Part shown: piece after piece, positions 7,103 to 15,243 of the stretch | How the letters are laid out: every line of letters begins with the position of its first letter | Position numbering within the stretch: position 1 is the stretch's first letter | IMG/VR virus record: IMGVR_UViG_3300044995_000235 | Location: 1-21,261 of that record | DNA length: 21,261 bases | Origin: a virus | Strand: one strand, 5' to 3' | Made by a program: the position numbers and the translations under genes | The notes under the pieces: generated by a model | What the model saw: the letters and a program-made list of their open reading frames with translations, nothing else | Database searches by the model: none | Told to the model about the DNA's origin: nothing

Positions 7103-7524
7103 ACTCGGTGCGCGAGCGCCTGCTGCGCATCCTGATCGATCGCCTCCTTGCGGCCCTGGCCCCGGTGCCCGTGCTGCGCCAGCCGGCGACACCGCTGCCC
7201 CGCGAGGCCGGCCCTGCGTTGCTCGTCTCCGTCGAGGGCGACGCCCTCATCGCGCACGCCAACCGGCTGGTGGACCGGGCACTCACCGTGCGCCTGGTCG
7301 CGCTCGCGCGCGGCGCGGACGCCTTCGACGCGGCCGACCGGCTGATCGTCGCCGCCCACGCCGCCGTGCTCGCGGACCCGAACCTGGGCGGCCTGGCGCT
7401 CGCGGTGCGCGAGCTCGACGCCGACTGGGACGCCGACGACCTCGATGCCGGCACGGTGATGCTGCCGGCGCGCTACGAGATCCGCTACCGCACCACGCTG
7501 ACCGACCTCACGACCCCGGGATGA
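7099..7524 (+). CDS. Probable tail terminator protein (gpU-like position)
   Basis: 141 residues from ATG 7099, overlapping the preceding TGA by four bases; a further in-frame ATG at 7072 is inside the upstream gene. The protein has an N-terminal helix (VRERLLRILIDRLLAALAPV) and a central strand/helix region (DRALTVRLVALARG, then DAADRLIVAAHAAVLAD). It ends with YEIRYRTTLTDLTTPG, similar to the endings of siphophage tail terminators. Placement between the connector and tail tube genes supports this. Such proteins cap the growing tail tube and join it to the head. Direct family identity is not proven by eye. Confidence 0.65.
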   Translation: MNSVRERLLRILIDRLLAALAPVPVLRQPATPLPREAGPALLVSVEGDALIAHANRLVDRALTVRLVALARGADAFDAADRLIVAAHAAVLADPNLGGLALAVRELDADWDADDLDAGTVMLPARYEIRYRTTLTDLTTPG

Positions 7525-7754
7525 CCCATCCAATGCACATCGAACTGCTCCAAGCCCACACCCACGCCGGTCGGCGCTTGAGCGCCGGCGCGCGGCTGGA
7601 CCTGCCCGAGGCCAGCGCCCGCTGGCTGATCGCCCGGGGCGTGGCCCGACTCGTCACGCCGGACTCCCCGGCGCCGGCCCCATCCCCCAAACCCCCGCGC
7701 CGTGACGGTCCCGCCGCCGCGGCCCCGTCCACGCCCACCCCCACGGGAGACTGA
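7521..7754 (+). CDS. Small conserved phage protein with Pro-rich tail (77 aa)
   Basis: Overlaps the previous stop by four bases; the alternative ATG at 7533 gives MHIELLQAHTHAG, which is how related small phage proteins usually begin. The first 47 or so residues form a compact unit (HTHAGRRLSAGARLDLPEASARWLIARGVARLV). This resembles a widespread family of short phage proteins with 'HTHAG...G..I.L....A.WLI..G.A'. The last 30 residues are Pro/Ala/Ser-rich and probably disordered. Function is not known. It sits just before the interrupted start of the tail tube gene. Confidence 0.7.
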   Translation: MTHPMHIELLQAHTHAGRRLSAGARLDLPEASARWLIARGVARLVTPDSPAPAPSPKPPRRDGPAAAAPSTPTPTGD

Positions 7755-7756
7755 CC

Positions 7757-7867
7757 ATGGCCTACTTCTGGCTTCGGCCGCTTCGCTTAACGCCCGCTAC
7801 GCGGGCATTAGCCTTCGCCGCAACGCGCCGACACGGCGCGTTGTCCGGACACATCGCCGATCGCTGA
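7757..7867 (+). pseudogene. 36-codon interrupted start of the tail tube gene, possible leader peptide
   Basis: An ATG at 7757 with GGGAGA about seven bases upstream opens a 36-codon frame beginning Met-Ala-Tyr-Phe, the same four residues that begin the real tail tube protein 123 bases later. After those residues the frame reads through repeat copy B and ends at TGA 7865-7867. That stop overlaps the GAGGAGG ribosome binding site of the tail tube gene. It looks like the original gene start separated from its gene by the repeat. It may still be translated as a leader that couples translation to the next ATG. The reading as a broken start is inference from the duplication. Confidence 0.6.
7769..7843 (+). 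repeat. Structured repeat element, copy B (within the tail tube start region)
   Basis: Contains TGGCTTCGGCCGC (7769-7781), a 6-bp stem GCCCGC/GCGGGC with loop TAC (7792-7806), then ATTAGCCTTCGCCGCAAC (7807-7824). A perfect 10-bp hairpin with arm CAACGCGCCG (7821-7830) and loop ACA ends at 7843. The order matches copies A and C. It is flanked by near-identical ATGGCYTACTT sequences at 7757 and 7880, a sign of insertion or local duplication. No long T tract follows the strong hairpin, so it is not a typical intrinsic terminator. Confidence 0.75.
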
Positions 7868-7879
7868 GGAGGCGCGGCA

Positions 7880-8635
7880 ATGGCTTACTTTTCTGGACAG
7901 GGACGCGTCTACATCGGCGCGCGCGACTCGGCCGGCAACCCGGCAGGACTCACCTTCGTCGGCAACGTGCCGGAACTGAAGGTGTCGCTGTCGGTGGAGA
8001 CGCTGGAACACCAGGAGGCGCAGTCCGGCCAGCGCCTGACCGACCTGCAACTGATCAAGACCAAGAAGGGCGAGTTCGCCTGCACGCTGGAGGAACTCAT
8101 CCCGGCCAACCTGGCGCTGGCGCTCTACGGCCACAGCACCCAGGTCACGCCGGGCACGGTCACGGGCGAAGCGCTGCCCAACCCGGTCACGCCCGGGCAT
8201 CTTTATCCGCTCGCGCACCAGAACGTCTCGGCGGTGCAGGTCCAGGACTCGGACCCGACCACCCCGAAGACGCTGCCGGCTAGTCAGTACAGCGTCAACG
8301 CCAAGCACGGGTCGCTGCTGATCCTGGACGCCAGCACCGGCGGCCCCTACACCGAGCCCTTCACGGTGGACTATGCCTATGGGGCGGCCAGCCGCACGGC
8401 GATGTTCACCCAGGCCCTGCCCGAGCGCTGGATCCGCTTCGAGGGGCTGAACACCGCCGACGGCAACCGCGAGGTGGTGATCGACCTCTATCGCGTGGCC
8501 ATCAACCCGGCCAAGGAGCTGTCCATCATCACCGACGAACTGCTGAAGTTTGAACTCTCCGGCCAGGTGCTGGCCGACCTCACCAAGCCGGCCGGCGGCG
8601 ATCTGGGCCAGTTCGGCCACCTGGTGCTCTTGTAA
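7880..8635 (+). CDS. Major tail tube protein
   Basis: 251 residues from ATG 7880, preceded by GAGGAGG at 7866-7872. The opening (MAYFSGQGRVYIGARDSAGNPAGLTFVGNVPELKVSLSVE) and the ending (LLKFELSGQVLADLTKP...GQFGHLVLL) are typical of siphophage tail tube subunits. So is the internal LQLIKTKKGEFACTLEEL block. It polymerises along the tape-measure protein to form the tail tube. The location directly before the G/GT chaperone pair and tape measure is the usual one. Its start is unusual: the first four codons are repeated upstream across a 123-base insert containing repeat copy B. Translation is probably helped by the overlap of the upstream stop with its ribosome binding site. Confidence 0.88.
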   Translation: MAYFSGQGRVYIGARDSAGNPAGLTFVGNVPELKVSLSVETLEHQEAQSGQRLTDLQLIKTKKGEFACTLEELIPANLALALYGHSTQVTPGTVTGEALPNPVTPGHLYPLAHQNVSAVQVQDSDPTTPKTLPASQYSVNAKHGSLLILDASTGGPYTEPFTVDYAYGAASRTAMFTQALPERWIRFEGLNTADGNREVVIDLYRVAINPAKELSIITDELLKFELSGQVLADLTKPAGGDLGQFGHLVLL

Positions 8636-8645
8636 GGGGATGGCG

Positions 8646-9077
8646 ATGACCCACACGAGCACCGACTTCCAGACCTTCCCGCCCGCGCCCAAAGTGGTCA
8701 CGGTGGCCGGCACCACGGTGGAGCTCACGCCGATCCGGCTGGGGGAGCTGCCGCGTCTCCTTGCTGTGGTGCGGCCCATGACCGCTGATCTCTCTACCGA
8801 TCTCTCTGCCAACCGCTCGGCCGAGCCGGACTGGTTCGACCTTCTGGCGCGGCACGGCGAGGCGGTGCTGGAGCTGCTGGCCCTGACCACTCGGCGCGAT
8901 CGATCCTGGGTGAACGATCTGTCGCTCGATGAGGCCGTCACCTTGGCGGCAGCCGTGTTCGAGGTGAACGCGGATTTTTTTGTGGGGCAGCTCGCACCGG
9001 CGATCCAGGGCGCGGCGCAGCGGCTGGCCCCGACCCTGGGCCAGATTCGGGCTGGGACGGCGCCGTCGCCCGCCTGA
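8646..9077 (+). CDS. Tail assembly chaperone, gpG-like (zero-frame product)
   Basis: 143 residues from ATG 8646. An ATG at 8640 is also in frame, but it abuts the AAGGGG ribosome binding sequence, so 8646 is preferred. Position between tail tube and tape measure genes, and the acidic helical character, fit the lambda gpG class. These chaperones bind the tape-measure protein and bring in tube subunits. A run of seven T at 8975-8981 in the codons for Phe-Phe would allow a -1 shift into a second frame that stays open to 9262, as in lambda G/GT. The short form ends TAPSPA. Confidence 0.8.
   Translation: MTHTSTDFQTFPPAPKVVTVAGTTVELTPIRLGELPRLLAVVRPMTADLSTDLSANRSAEPDWFDLLARHGEAVLELLALTTRRDRSWVNDLSLDEAVTLAAAVFEVNADFFVGQLAPAIQGAAQRLAPTLGQIRAGTAPSPA
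8975..8981 (+). promoter_or_regulatory. Candidate -1 ribosomal frameshift site (T TTT TTT)
   Basis: Seven T's lie in the phase X XXY YYZ relative to the chaperone frame (codons GAT TTT TTT GTG). A -1 slip would continue with TGT GGG at 8981 and stay open to the TGA at 9260-9262. P2-type phages use the related T TTT TTG site for their tail chaperone pair. The run is conspicuous in such a GC-rich sequence. Confidence 0.75.
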
Positions 9078-9262
9078 TCCGCGCCGGGCACCGGCTCGAT
9101 GACGTGATGCGCTACACGCTGGCGCAAGCGCGGGCCTTGCTGGACGCAGACGCACGGATCGAGCGACAGCAACTGGCCCTGCGGCTCGCTGTCCACGCCG
9201 TGGCGGCCCAGGGCGAGCGCGCGGCCATCGAACGGCTGCAACGCGAGCTGCTGGAGGGCTGA
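8981..9262 (+). CDS. T-domain extension of the tail assembly chaperone (GT product by -1 frameshift)
   Basis: This -1 frame has no stop from the slippery site to 9262. The fused product would be about 205 residues: 112 from the chaperone frame plus 93 from here. The first 24 or so residues are low-complexity and lie opposite the end of the zero-frame gene. After them comes a well-formed domain: GWDGAVARLIRAGHRLDDVMRYTLAQARALL, then a helix rich in Arg, Gln and Glu. In lambda the T domain of gpGT binds tail tube subunits while the G domain binds the tape measure. An independent start at ATG 9107 (51 aa) is possible but has no good ribosome binding site. The frameshift model is inferred from phase and position. 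Confidence 0.7.
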   Translation, partial: CGAARTGDPGRGAAAGPDPGPDSGWDGAVARLIRAGHRLDDVMRYTLAQARALLDADARIERQQLALRLAVHAVAAQGERAAIERLQRELLEG

Positions 9263-9265
9263 TCT

Positions 9266-9907
9266 ATGCGTCTGACGCTCACCACCTCCGGACTGCTGGA
9301 TCCGAGGCGGCTCTCGGCCTGGAGCGCCGAGCGCAGGCAGGCGATCCACGCCGCCGTCGCCCGCGGCATGCACGCCGGTGGGCGCGAGGTGCGCGAGGCG
9401 GCGCGCTCGGCGATGCGCAGCGCCTTTCGGGTGCGGCGCGCGAGCTTCGTGGCGTCGATGCAGGTCAAGGTGTTCGATCGCAAGTCCGAGCGACTGCCTG
9501 CGCTGTGGGTGGGCAGCCGGATTCCGTGGCTGGGCATCCACGCCGAAGGCGGCACGGTGAGCGGCAATCTGTTGATCCCGCTGCTGCCCGGCCGCATCGG
9601 CCCCAAGCGCTTCAAGGCCGTGATCGACGGCCTGATGCGCTCGGGCAATGCCTTCTTCGTCGAGAGAGGCGGCCGCGTGCTGCTGATGACCGAGAACCTC
9701 CGGGAGAACGCCGCGCAACTCAACCGCTTCAAGCGCGCCGAGCGGCAGCGCTCCGGCACCAAGCGTCTGCAGCGCGGCCAGGAGATTCCGATCGCCGTGC
9801 TGGTGCGTCGGGTGGATCTGAAGCGGCGCTTGGATCTCGCCGCCGGGGTGCAGCGGGCGTTGCCGGCACTCGCGCGGGCGATTCAACGGGAACTGGACCA
9901 AGCCTGA
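9266..9907 (+). CDS. Minor tail protein (gpZ/DUF6441-like), 213 aa
   Basis: ATG 9266 follows GGAGGG (9253-9258) after the GT stop. The protein is strongly basic, with an N-terminal helical part (RRQAIHAAVARGMHAGGREVREAARSAMR). A central motif, LWVGSRIPWLGIHAEGGTVSGNLLIPLLPG, matches a family of phage minor tail proteins whose hallmark is an 'IHxxGGxxxG..LLIPL' segment. The C-terminal part is again basic and helical. In lambda-like genomes a gpZ-type minor tail protein is needed for correct DNA positioning in the tail, but lambda Z lies elsewhere, so equivalence is uncertain. The gene ends in a one-base overlap with the tape-measure start. Confidence 0.65.
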   Translation: MRLTLTTSGLLDPRRLSAWSAERRQAIHAAVARGMHAGGREVREAARSAMRSAFRVRRASFVASMQVKVFDRKSERLPALWVGSRIPWLGIHAEGGTVSGNLLIPLLPGRIGPKRFKAVIDGLMRSGNAFFVERGGRVLLMTENLRENAAQLNRFKRAERQRSGTKRLQRGQEIPIAVLVRRVDLKRRLDLAAGVQRALPALARAIQRELDQA

Positions 9908-12624
9908 TGGCAAACAACCGCGCCCAAATCCTCATCCGCGCCGTCGACGAGACGCGCGCGGCCTTCGACTCGATCAAGCGCGGCCTGGGCGGCCTGGCCG
10001 ACGCGGCCAAGCGCGTCAACGGCATGCTCGCCAATCTGGGCGTGGCGGTGTCCGTTGCCGGGCTGGGTGCGATGGTCAAGTCGGCGCTGGACTCGGCCGA
10101 TGCGCTCAACAAGCTCTCGCAGCGCGTGGGCATCACGGTGGAGTCGCTCTCCACCCTGGTGCCGGCGGCGGAACTCTCCGGTGTCTCGGCACAGACCTTC
10201 GAGACGGGGCTCAAGAAGCTCGCCACCACGATGTTCGAGGCGGCCACGGGCTCGGAGGAGTCCGCCCGGCGCCTCAAAGCGCTGGGTGTCGAGTTCAAGA
10301 ACCAGGACGGCACGCTGCGCGCGACCGATGCGGTGCTGCTCGATCTGGCCGACCGCCTCCAGGCCATGCCCGACGGCGCGCAGAAGTCGGCGCTGGCGGT
10401 GCAACTGTTCGGCAAGAGCGGCGCCGAGCTCATCCCCTTCCTGAACCAGGGACGCGAAGGCATCGCGGCCCTGACCGGCGAGATGGAAGCGCTCGGCGTG
10501 CAGATTGGCGGCGAGACCGCCGCGCAGGCCGAAGCCTTCAACGACGCCCTGGCCAAGGTGAAGCTGGCGACCACCAGCATCGCCAACCGGGTGATCGAGG
10601 CCTTCCTGCCGGCGATGAACGAGATGGCCGCCGGCATGGTCGAGTCGGCCAAGCAAGGCGGCGCCTTGCGCGCGGTGCTCGACGGCGTGGTGCTGGTGCT
10701 CAAGACCCTGGCGCTGGGGGCGGCCACCGTCGGCAAGGCTTTCGTGGCGCTCGGTGAGGCGATCGGCGCCGGCGTGGCCGCCGCCGTGCAGGCCTTGCGT
10801 GGCAACACCGCCGGGGCTCGCGCCATCATCGCCGAACTCAAGGGCGGCCTCGTGCGCCGCCTGGACGAACTGGCCGCGTTTCGCGACAGCCTCTTCGACC
10901 CCAAGCCCATCGAGGTCCGGGCGCCCCGGATCCAGGCCGATCCGGAGTTGCTGCAGCGGCTGGCCAGACCCAAGCCGGCCAAATCGGCGCAGGACAGCAC
11001 CGGCGCGCAGACCGCTTGGATCAAGGCGCAGCTGGACGCCGAACTCGCCCTACTCAAGGACGGCCTAGGCCGGCAGCAGGCCGCGCTGGACGCCGCCTTG
11101 CAAGACCGCCTGATCTCGCTGCGCGAGTACCACGCGCGCAAGACCGCGCTCGAACAGCAGGAGATCGGCGCCGAGATCGAGCGCCGTCAGCAGGAACTCG
11201 CCCGCAGCCGGCAGGTCGCCGCCAGCGCCGGCAGCGAGAACGAGCGCCTGCGGGCCCGGGGCGAGGTCGCACGGCTCGAGGCAGATCTCATCATCCTCAA
11301 CAACCGCCGCGCCGACATCGAGCAGGCCAACGCCAGAGCGGCCGCGCAGGCCGAGCGCGAACTGGCCGATGCGCTGGCCGCCGCGCGCGAGGAGCTGGCC
11401 CAACTCACCGGCACGGCCACCGACGCCGACCGGCGAGCGGCCATCGAGCGCAGCGTTCGCGATCTGCGCGCGCGCCTGGCCGCCGAGAGTGACGCCGACG
11501 GCGTCTCGCTCATCGACCGGCTGATCGACGTGAAGGCCGCCCAGGCCAACCTCGCCGCGCTCGAAGCCCAGTGGCGGCAAGTCACCGAGCGGCTGAGAAA
11601 CGCCCAGGAAGCCATCCAGATCCAGACCCAGGCGGGCTTGCTCACCGAAGCCCAGGCGCGGCAGCAGATCGTGGCCTTGCAACAGCAGTCCGCGGCCGAG
11701 ATGCAGCGCCTCTTGCCCGCGATGCAGCAGGCGGCTGAGGCCATCGGGCCAGAGGCGGTGATCCGTGTGCAGGCCTGGCGCAACGAGCTGGAGCGCACGC
11801 GGCTCGTGACCGATGAGCTCGCGCCGGTGTGGAACCGCATCGGCGAGGGCTTCGGCCAGGCCGTGCAGGGCATCGCCAGTGGGGCGCAAAGCCTGCGCGA
11901 GGGGCTCTCGAACATCTTCCGCAGCATCTCGGAGGCCTTCCTGCAGCACCTGGTCATCCAGCCCTTTCAGCAGTGGGTGGCGATGCAGGCCAGGATGCTG
12001 GCGATGAAGCTGGGCTTTACCCAGCAGGAAGCCGCCATCGAGCAGGCGGCCGTGGCCCAGTCGGTGGCCACCAAGCAGGCCGAGACGGCGGCCAAGGTCA
12101 GCGCCAACGCGGCTGAAGCCGGCTCCGGAGCAGCCGCCTCCCAGGCCGCCATTCCCATCGTCGGGCCAGGACTGGCCATCGCCGCGATGGCGGCCATGGT
12201 GGCCGCGGTCATGGCACTGATGGGCAACCTCAAGAAGTTCGCCTCGGGCGGCTACGTGAGGGGCTACGTATCGGGCCCCGGCACCTCGACCTCGGATTCG
12301 ATCCCGGCGCGGCTCTCGGCCGGCGAGTATGTGGTGCGGGCCGCGGCCGTCAAGCGCGTGGGCGTGGCGTTTCTGGATGCCCTCAATGGTCTGAAGGCTC
12401 CACCCGCTTGGGACGGCCACCGCCTGGCCTTGGCCGCCGGGGGACTCGTACCGCAGGTCCAGGTGCAACCGGCGGCGCCGCAAGTGAATCAGGCCGTGCG
12501 CATCGTCAACGCCATCGACCCCGGCGTGACGCACGACCATCTTCAAACGCCCGCCGGCGAGCGGGTGATCCTCAACATCATCGGGCGCAACGCGCGCGCG
12601 GTGCGCGCGGCGCTCCAGGGATAG
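9907..12624 (+). CDS. Tail tape-measure protein
   Basis: 905 residues from ATG 9907 (TGATG overlap). The longest gene in the window, as expected, since its length sets tail length; lambda gpH is 853. The N-terminal region (MANNRAQILIRAVDETRAAFDSIKRGLGGLADA...) is a typical tape-measure start. A hydrophobic stretch lies near residues 254-298 (LDGVVLVLKTLALGAATVGKAFVALG). A long coiled-coil region rich in Gln, Arg, Glu and Ala runs from about 375 to 600. A second hydrophobic segment is near 748-774 (VGPGLAIAAMAAMVAAVMALMG). The end (FASGGYVRGYVSGPGTSTSDSIPARLSAGEYVVRA) is the common tape-measure C-terminal motif. The hydrophobic segments may enter the host membrane during DNA injection. Confidence 0.95.
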   Translation: MANNRAQILIRAVDETRAAFDSIKRGLGGLADAAKRVNGMLANLGVAVSVAGLGAMVKSALDSADALNKLSQRVGITVESLSTLVPAAELSGVSAQTFETGLKKLATTMFEAATGSEESARRLKALGVEFKNQDGTLRATDAVLLDLADRLQAMPDGAQKSALAVQLFGKSGAELIPFLNQGREGIAALTGEMEALGVQIGGETAAQAEAFNDALAKVKLATTSIANRVIEAFLPAMNEMAAGMVESAKQGGALRAVLDGVVLVLKTLALGAATVGKAFVALGEAIGAGVAAAVQALRGNTAGARAIIAELKGGLVRRLDELAAFRDSLFDPKPIEVRAPRIQADPELLQRLARPKPAKSAQDSTGAQTAWIKAQLDAELALLKDGLGRQQAALDAALQDRLISLREYHARKTALEQQEIGAEIERRQQELARSRQVAASAGSENERLRARGEVARLEADLIILNNRRADIEQANARAAAQAERELADALAAAREELAQLTGTATDADRRAAIERSVRDLRARLAAESDADGVSLIDRLIDVKAAQANLAALEAQWRQVTERLRNAQEAIQIQTQAGLLTEAQARQQIVALQQQSAAEMQRLLPAMQQAAEAIGPEAVIRVQAWRNELERTRLVTDELAPVWNRIGEGFGQAVQGIASGAQSLREGLSNIFRSISEAFLQHLVIQPFQQWVAMQARMLAMKLGFTQQEAAIEQAAVAQSVATKQAETAAKVSANAAEAGSGAAASQAAIPIVGPGLAIAAMAAMVAAVMALMGNLKKFASGGYVRGYVSGPGTSTSDSIPARLSAGEYVVRAAAVKRVGVAFLDALNGLKAPPAWDGHRLALAAGGLVPQVQVQPAAPQVNQAVRIVNAIDPGVTHDHLQTPAGERVILNIIGRNARAVRAALQG

Positions 12625-12626
12625 CC

Positions 12627-13682
12627 ATGGCCTTGCTCTTCATCGACGGCTTCGACCACTACGATCCGCAGGCGCTGGATACCTTCGGCGATCCGTGGCT
12701 GGCGCGCGGCAAGGCGGCGTACCTGTCGCCGCAGGCCACCCGGATCAATGGCCGTCGCCCATCCTCCTACGCCCTGCGTTTGCCAGCGGGCTCGGGCGGC
12801 GGCTACGTCAAGAACCTGGAAGCCACCCGCACCAGCCTCATCGTAGGCGCGGCGATTCGCGTGGCGCCCTTCGAGAACACGGGTGCAGAACCCGTGCTGC
12901 TGGGCGTGCGCGATGCGAATGCGCAGGTGGCGCACCTCGTCAAAATCGGCGAGGACGGGCGGCTCAAGCTCTACCGCGGGCAGTCCGGCTACGAGCAGTT
13001 GCTCTCGACCTCGATCGCCACCGCGCCGGCGCGCGGCTGGCACTACGTCGAGCTGCAGGTCACACAAGGCACGAGCAACGGTGTGTTGAGCGTGCGGGTC
13101 AACGGGATGATTGCCATCCAGCTCACCGCCCAGAACACGCTGCAAGGCGGCGCTCAGCTTCTCACCGCCTTCATCGGCGCCGTTCCGGGCGAGCCTTGTC
13201 CGGTCACGCTGGACGTGGACGACCTCTACCTTGCCGACACCTCGGGCACGATCAACAACACCTTCTTGGGCGATGTGCGGGTGGATGCGCTTGCCGCCCA
13301 GGCCGACGGCAGCCTCAACCAGTGGACGGTCGAAGGCGCCGCGTCAGCTTGGCAATCGGTCAGCGACGTCGATGAGGCGAGCAGTATCCGCGCCAACGCC
13401 GCCGGCTTGCGCCAGACCTTTGACATCGCCCCGCTGCCGGCGATGGCCACCCCCGCCATTCATGGCGTGCAGGTGACGATGCTCGCCCGCAAGACCGATG
13501 CGGGGCTGGGCAAGGTCAGGGGGCTGGTAGTGAGCGGCGCGCAGACCGCGGTGAGCGCCGACCTCGTGCTGCAAGAGCAACTGGCCTGGCACACGGCGCT
13601 GTTTGAGCGCAACCCGAGCGGCAACGTCCCATGGACCGAAGCGGCCTTCAATGCCGCTGAGTTCGGCGTGGAGTCGGCATGA
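12627..13682 (+). CDS. Lectin-like (LamG/ConA-type) tail protein, 351 aa
   Basis: Starts three bases after the tape-measure stop. MALLFIDGFDHYDPQALDTFGDPWLARG is a recognisable opening of phage virion proteins with a concanavalin/LamG-like beta sandwich. Later segments fit that fold: SLIVGAAIRVAPFENTGAEPVLLGV, RLKLYRG, GWHYVELQVTQGTSNGVLSVRVNGM and a VTLDVDDLYLAD strand. The C-terminal 120 residues (TINNTFLGDVRVDALAAQADG onward) form a second unit. It probably sits at the distal tail and could bind carbohydrate. No lambda gene corresponds directly. Function is inferred from fold-like patterns and location between tape measure and tip genes. Confidence 0.7.
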   Translation: MALLFIDGFDHYDPQALDTFGDPWLARGKAAYLSPQATRINGRRPSSYALRLPAGSGGGYVKNLEATRTSLIVGAAIRVAPFENTGAEPVLLGVRDANAQVAHLVKIGEDGRLKLYRGQSGYEQLLSTSIATAPARGWHYVELQVTQGTSNGVLSVRVNGMIAIQLTAQNTLQGGAQLLTAFIGAVPGEPCPVTLDVDDLYLADTSGTINNTFLGDVRVDALAAQADGSLNQWTVEGAASAWQSVSDVDEASSIRANAAGLRQTFDIAPLPAMATPAIHGVQVTMLARKTDAGLGKVRGLVVSGAQTAVSADLVLQEQLAWHTALFERNPSGNVPWTEAAFNAAEFGVESA

Positions 13683-15241
13683 CGGATCGCATCGTCGCCG
13701 AGCACGTCGCGGAGGCCAGCAGCGGCCCAATACCTGCCGCGAGCCTGCCTGCGCTGCGCGCGGAAGCCTTGTCGCAGGCCAGCTTTGGTGCAGGCGCGGC
13801 CCTGCTCACGCCGGAGGCGGCGACATCCCCCTGGCCGCCCGATTCGGCAGCTGGCCTGCTGGCGGAATCGCTGGCAGCCCCCTGGGCGCCCATCGAGGCC
13901 CCCGCGTTGCTGGTCGAGGTGCTGCGCCGGGACACGGCTGCTGCCGGCATCGTCGCCACCGGCATGGAGGCCCTCGGCGATGCGCCGTGGCCCGATGCCC
14001 CGCGCGGGGTGTTCGCCTTCGGCCACGACTGGGCCGAGCCGCTCGTCGAACGCTTGGAGTGGCAGACCAGCGTCACGCGGACGGCCAGCGGCAACGAAGC
14101 CCGCCAAGGGCTGCGCCGCGTACCCCGGCGCTTGCTCACCTACGCCGTGGGCCACGGCCGGCCCACCGATGCACTGGTGGCCGACTGGCTGGCCGATCAT
14201 CTCGGGCAAGAAGCGCTGTGGCCGCTGCCGCAGCACGCCGCGCACCTGACCGAAGCCGCTGAGGCAGGGTCGCTGGCGCTGGCCGTGACCCCGGTGCAGG
14301 CAGAGCCGTTCGTGCCGCTGGCAGCCGACGTGCGGCTGGGCTTCGATGGGCTGCGGGGCTGGGATGGGGATGAGCGCTGGGTCCTGATCCTCGCCGCCGA
14401 TGGCTGGCAGACCGCGCGGCTGTCGCTGGTGGAAGCGAACCGGCTGTGGCTCGCCGAGCCCTTGGCGCGCGCAGCGCCTGCCGGGGCTGCGGTCATGCCG
14501 CTGGCGTGGGGCATGGCCAGCGAGGCGGCGGACTTCGCCCAGTGGGTGCCGGGCGCAGCAGGCGGACGCGTGACCGCGAGCCTCGCGCCCGCGCCCCTGC
14601 CGGAGATGGACCTGCTCGACGATCCGGTGCTCGACGGCCTGCCGGTGTGGACGGACGGCAACTGGCGCGAGGATCCGTCGGTCAGCGCGCAAGCGCTGGT
14701 CACCCGGCAAGACCTCTCAAGCGCCGACCCCTGGGTGCGCCGCGACGATCCGTGGCCGGCGACGACCTACCAGCGCCGCTATCTGGTCAGCACGCCGCTG
14801 GAGATCGAGCGCTGGCGCTCGCGCCTGGAGCGGGTCCAGGGCCGCCTGGGCGCCTTCTGGCTGCCCGATGGCCTATCCCCGATCCTTTGGGTGAGCGCCG
14901 AAGCCGACCCGGAAGACGGCTTTTTGCGGGTGACGGGCGAGGACGCCTCCGCCTTCTGGCACCGCCCCGCCGCCTGCCTGATCCTGCATCCGGACGGCAG
15001 CCGGCAGCACGCGCTCACCGCGACCTGCCACCGCGACCAGAGCGGCGTGCTGGTGCTGCGCTCGGGGCTCGATGCGCCGGTGCCTGCGGGCAGCCGCGTC
15101 CTGCGCCTTACCCGCTGCCGCCTCGACCACGATGCCGTCGAGCTGTACTGGCATACGCCCACGCTGGTTGAGATTCCCATCACCGCGCGCCAGCTGCCCG
15201 AGCCGCGCGGCAATGACCGCGTCGTCTACGTCGGGTACTGA
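13679..15241 (+). CDS. Tail tip/distal tail protein, 520 aa
   Basis: ATGA overlap with the previous gene. Residues 1-115 are Ala-rich and poorly conserved-looking. From about residue 116 (RGVFAFGHDWAEPLVERLEWQTSVTRTASGNEARQGLRRVPRRLLTYAVG) it carries a motif common in siphophage distal-tail/baseplate proteins: 'W...V.ERLEW.T.V......EQR..LR..PRR...Y'. That motif occurs again near residue 345 in a weaker form (DPWVRRDDPWPATTYQRRYLVSTPLEIERWRSRL). The remainder alternates short beta strands. It is expected to form part of the ring joining tail tube and tip. A tandem of two related domains is likely, but this rests on the repeated pattern only. Confidence 0.65.
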   Translation: MTDRIVAEHVAEASSGPIPAASLPALRAEALSQASFGAGAALLTPEAATSPWPPDSAAGLLAESLAAPWAPIEAPALLVEVLRRDTAAAGIVATGMEALGDAPWPDAPRGVFAFGHDWAEPLVERLEWQTSVTRTASGNEARQGLRRVPRRLLTYAVGHGRPTDALVADWLADHLGQEALWPLPQHAAHLTEAAEAGSLALAVTPVQAEPFVPLAADVRLGFDGLRGWDGDERWVLILAADGWQTARLSLVEANRLWLAEPLARAAPAGAAVMPLAWGMASEAADFAQWVPGAAGGRVTASLAPAPLPEMDLLDDPVLDGLPVWTDGNWREDPSVSAQALVTRQDLSSADPWVRRDDPWPATTYQRRYLVSTPLEIERWRSRLERVQGRLGAFWLPDGLSPILWVSAEADPEDGFLRVTGEDASAFWHRPAACLILHPDGSRQHALTATCHRDQSGVLVLRSGLDAPVPAGSRVLRLTRCRLDHDAVELYWHTPTLVEIPITARQLPEPRGNDRVVYVGY

Positions 15242-15243
15242 CC

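Noticed and set aside
7821-7843. Intrinsic terminator in repeat copy B
   Set aside because: The 10-bp stem is strong, but the following bases are GC-rich with no T tract, so termination is unlikely.
9107-9262. Independent 51-residue gene starting at ATG 9107
   Set aside because: No good ribosome binding site; the recognisable domain begins upstream of this ATG, and the frame is better explained as the -1 frameshift extension of the chaperone.
7808-9913. 701-codon open frame on the minus strand
   Set aside because: Opposite tail tube, chaperone and minor tail genes; no domain features, and the same composition artefact.
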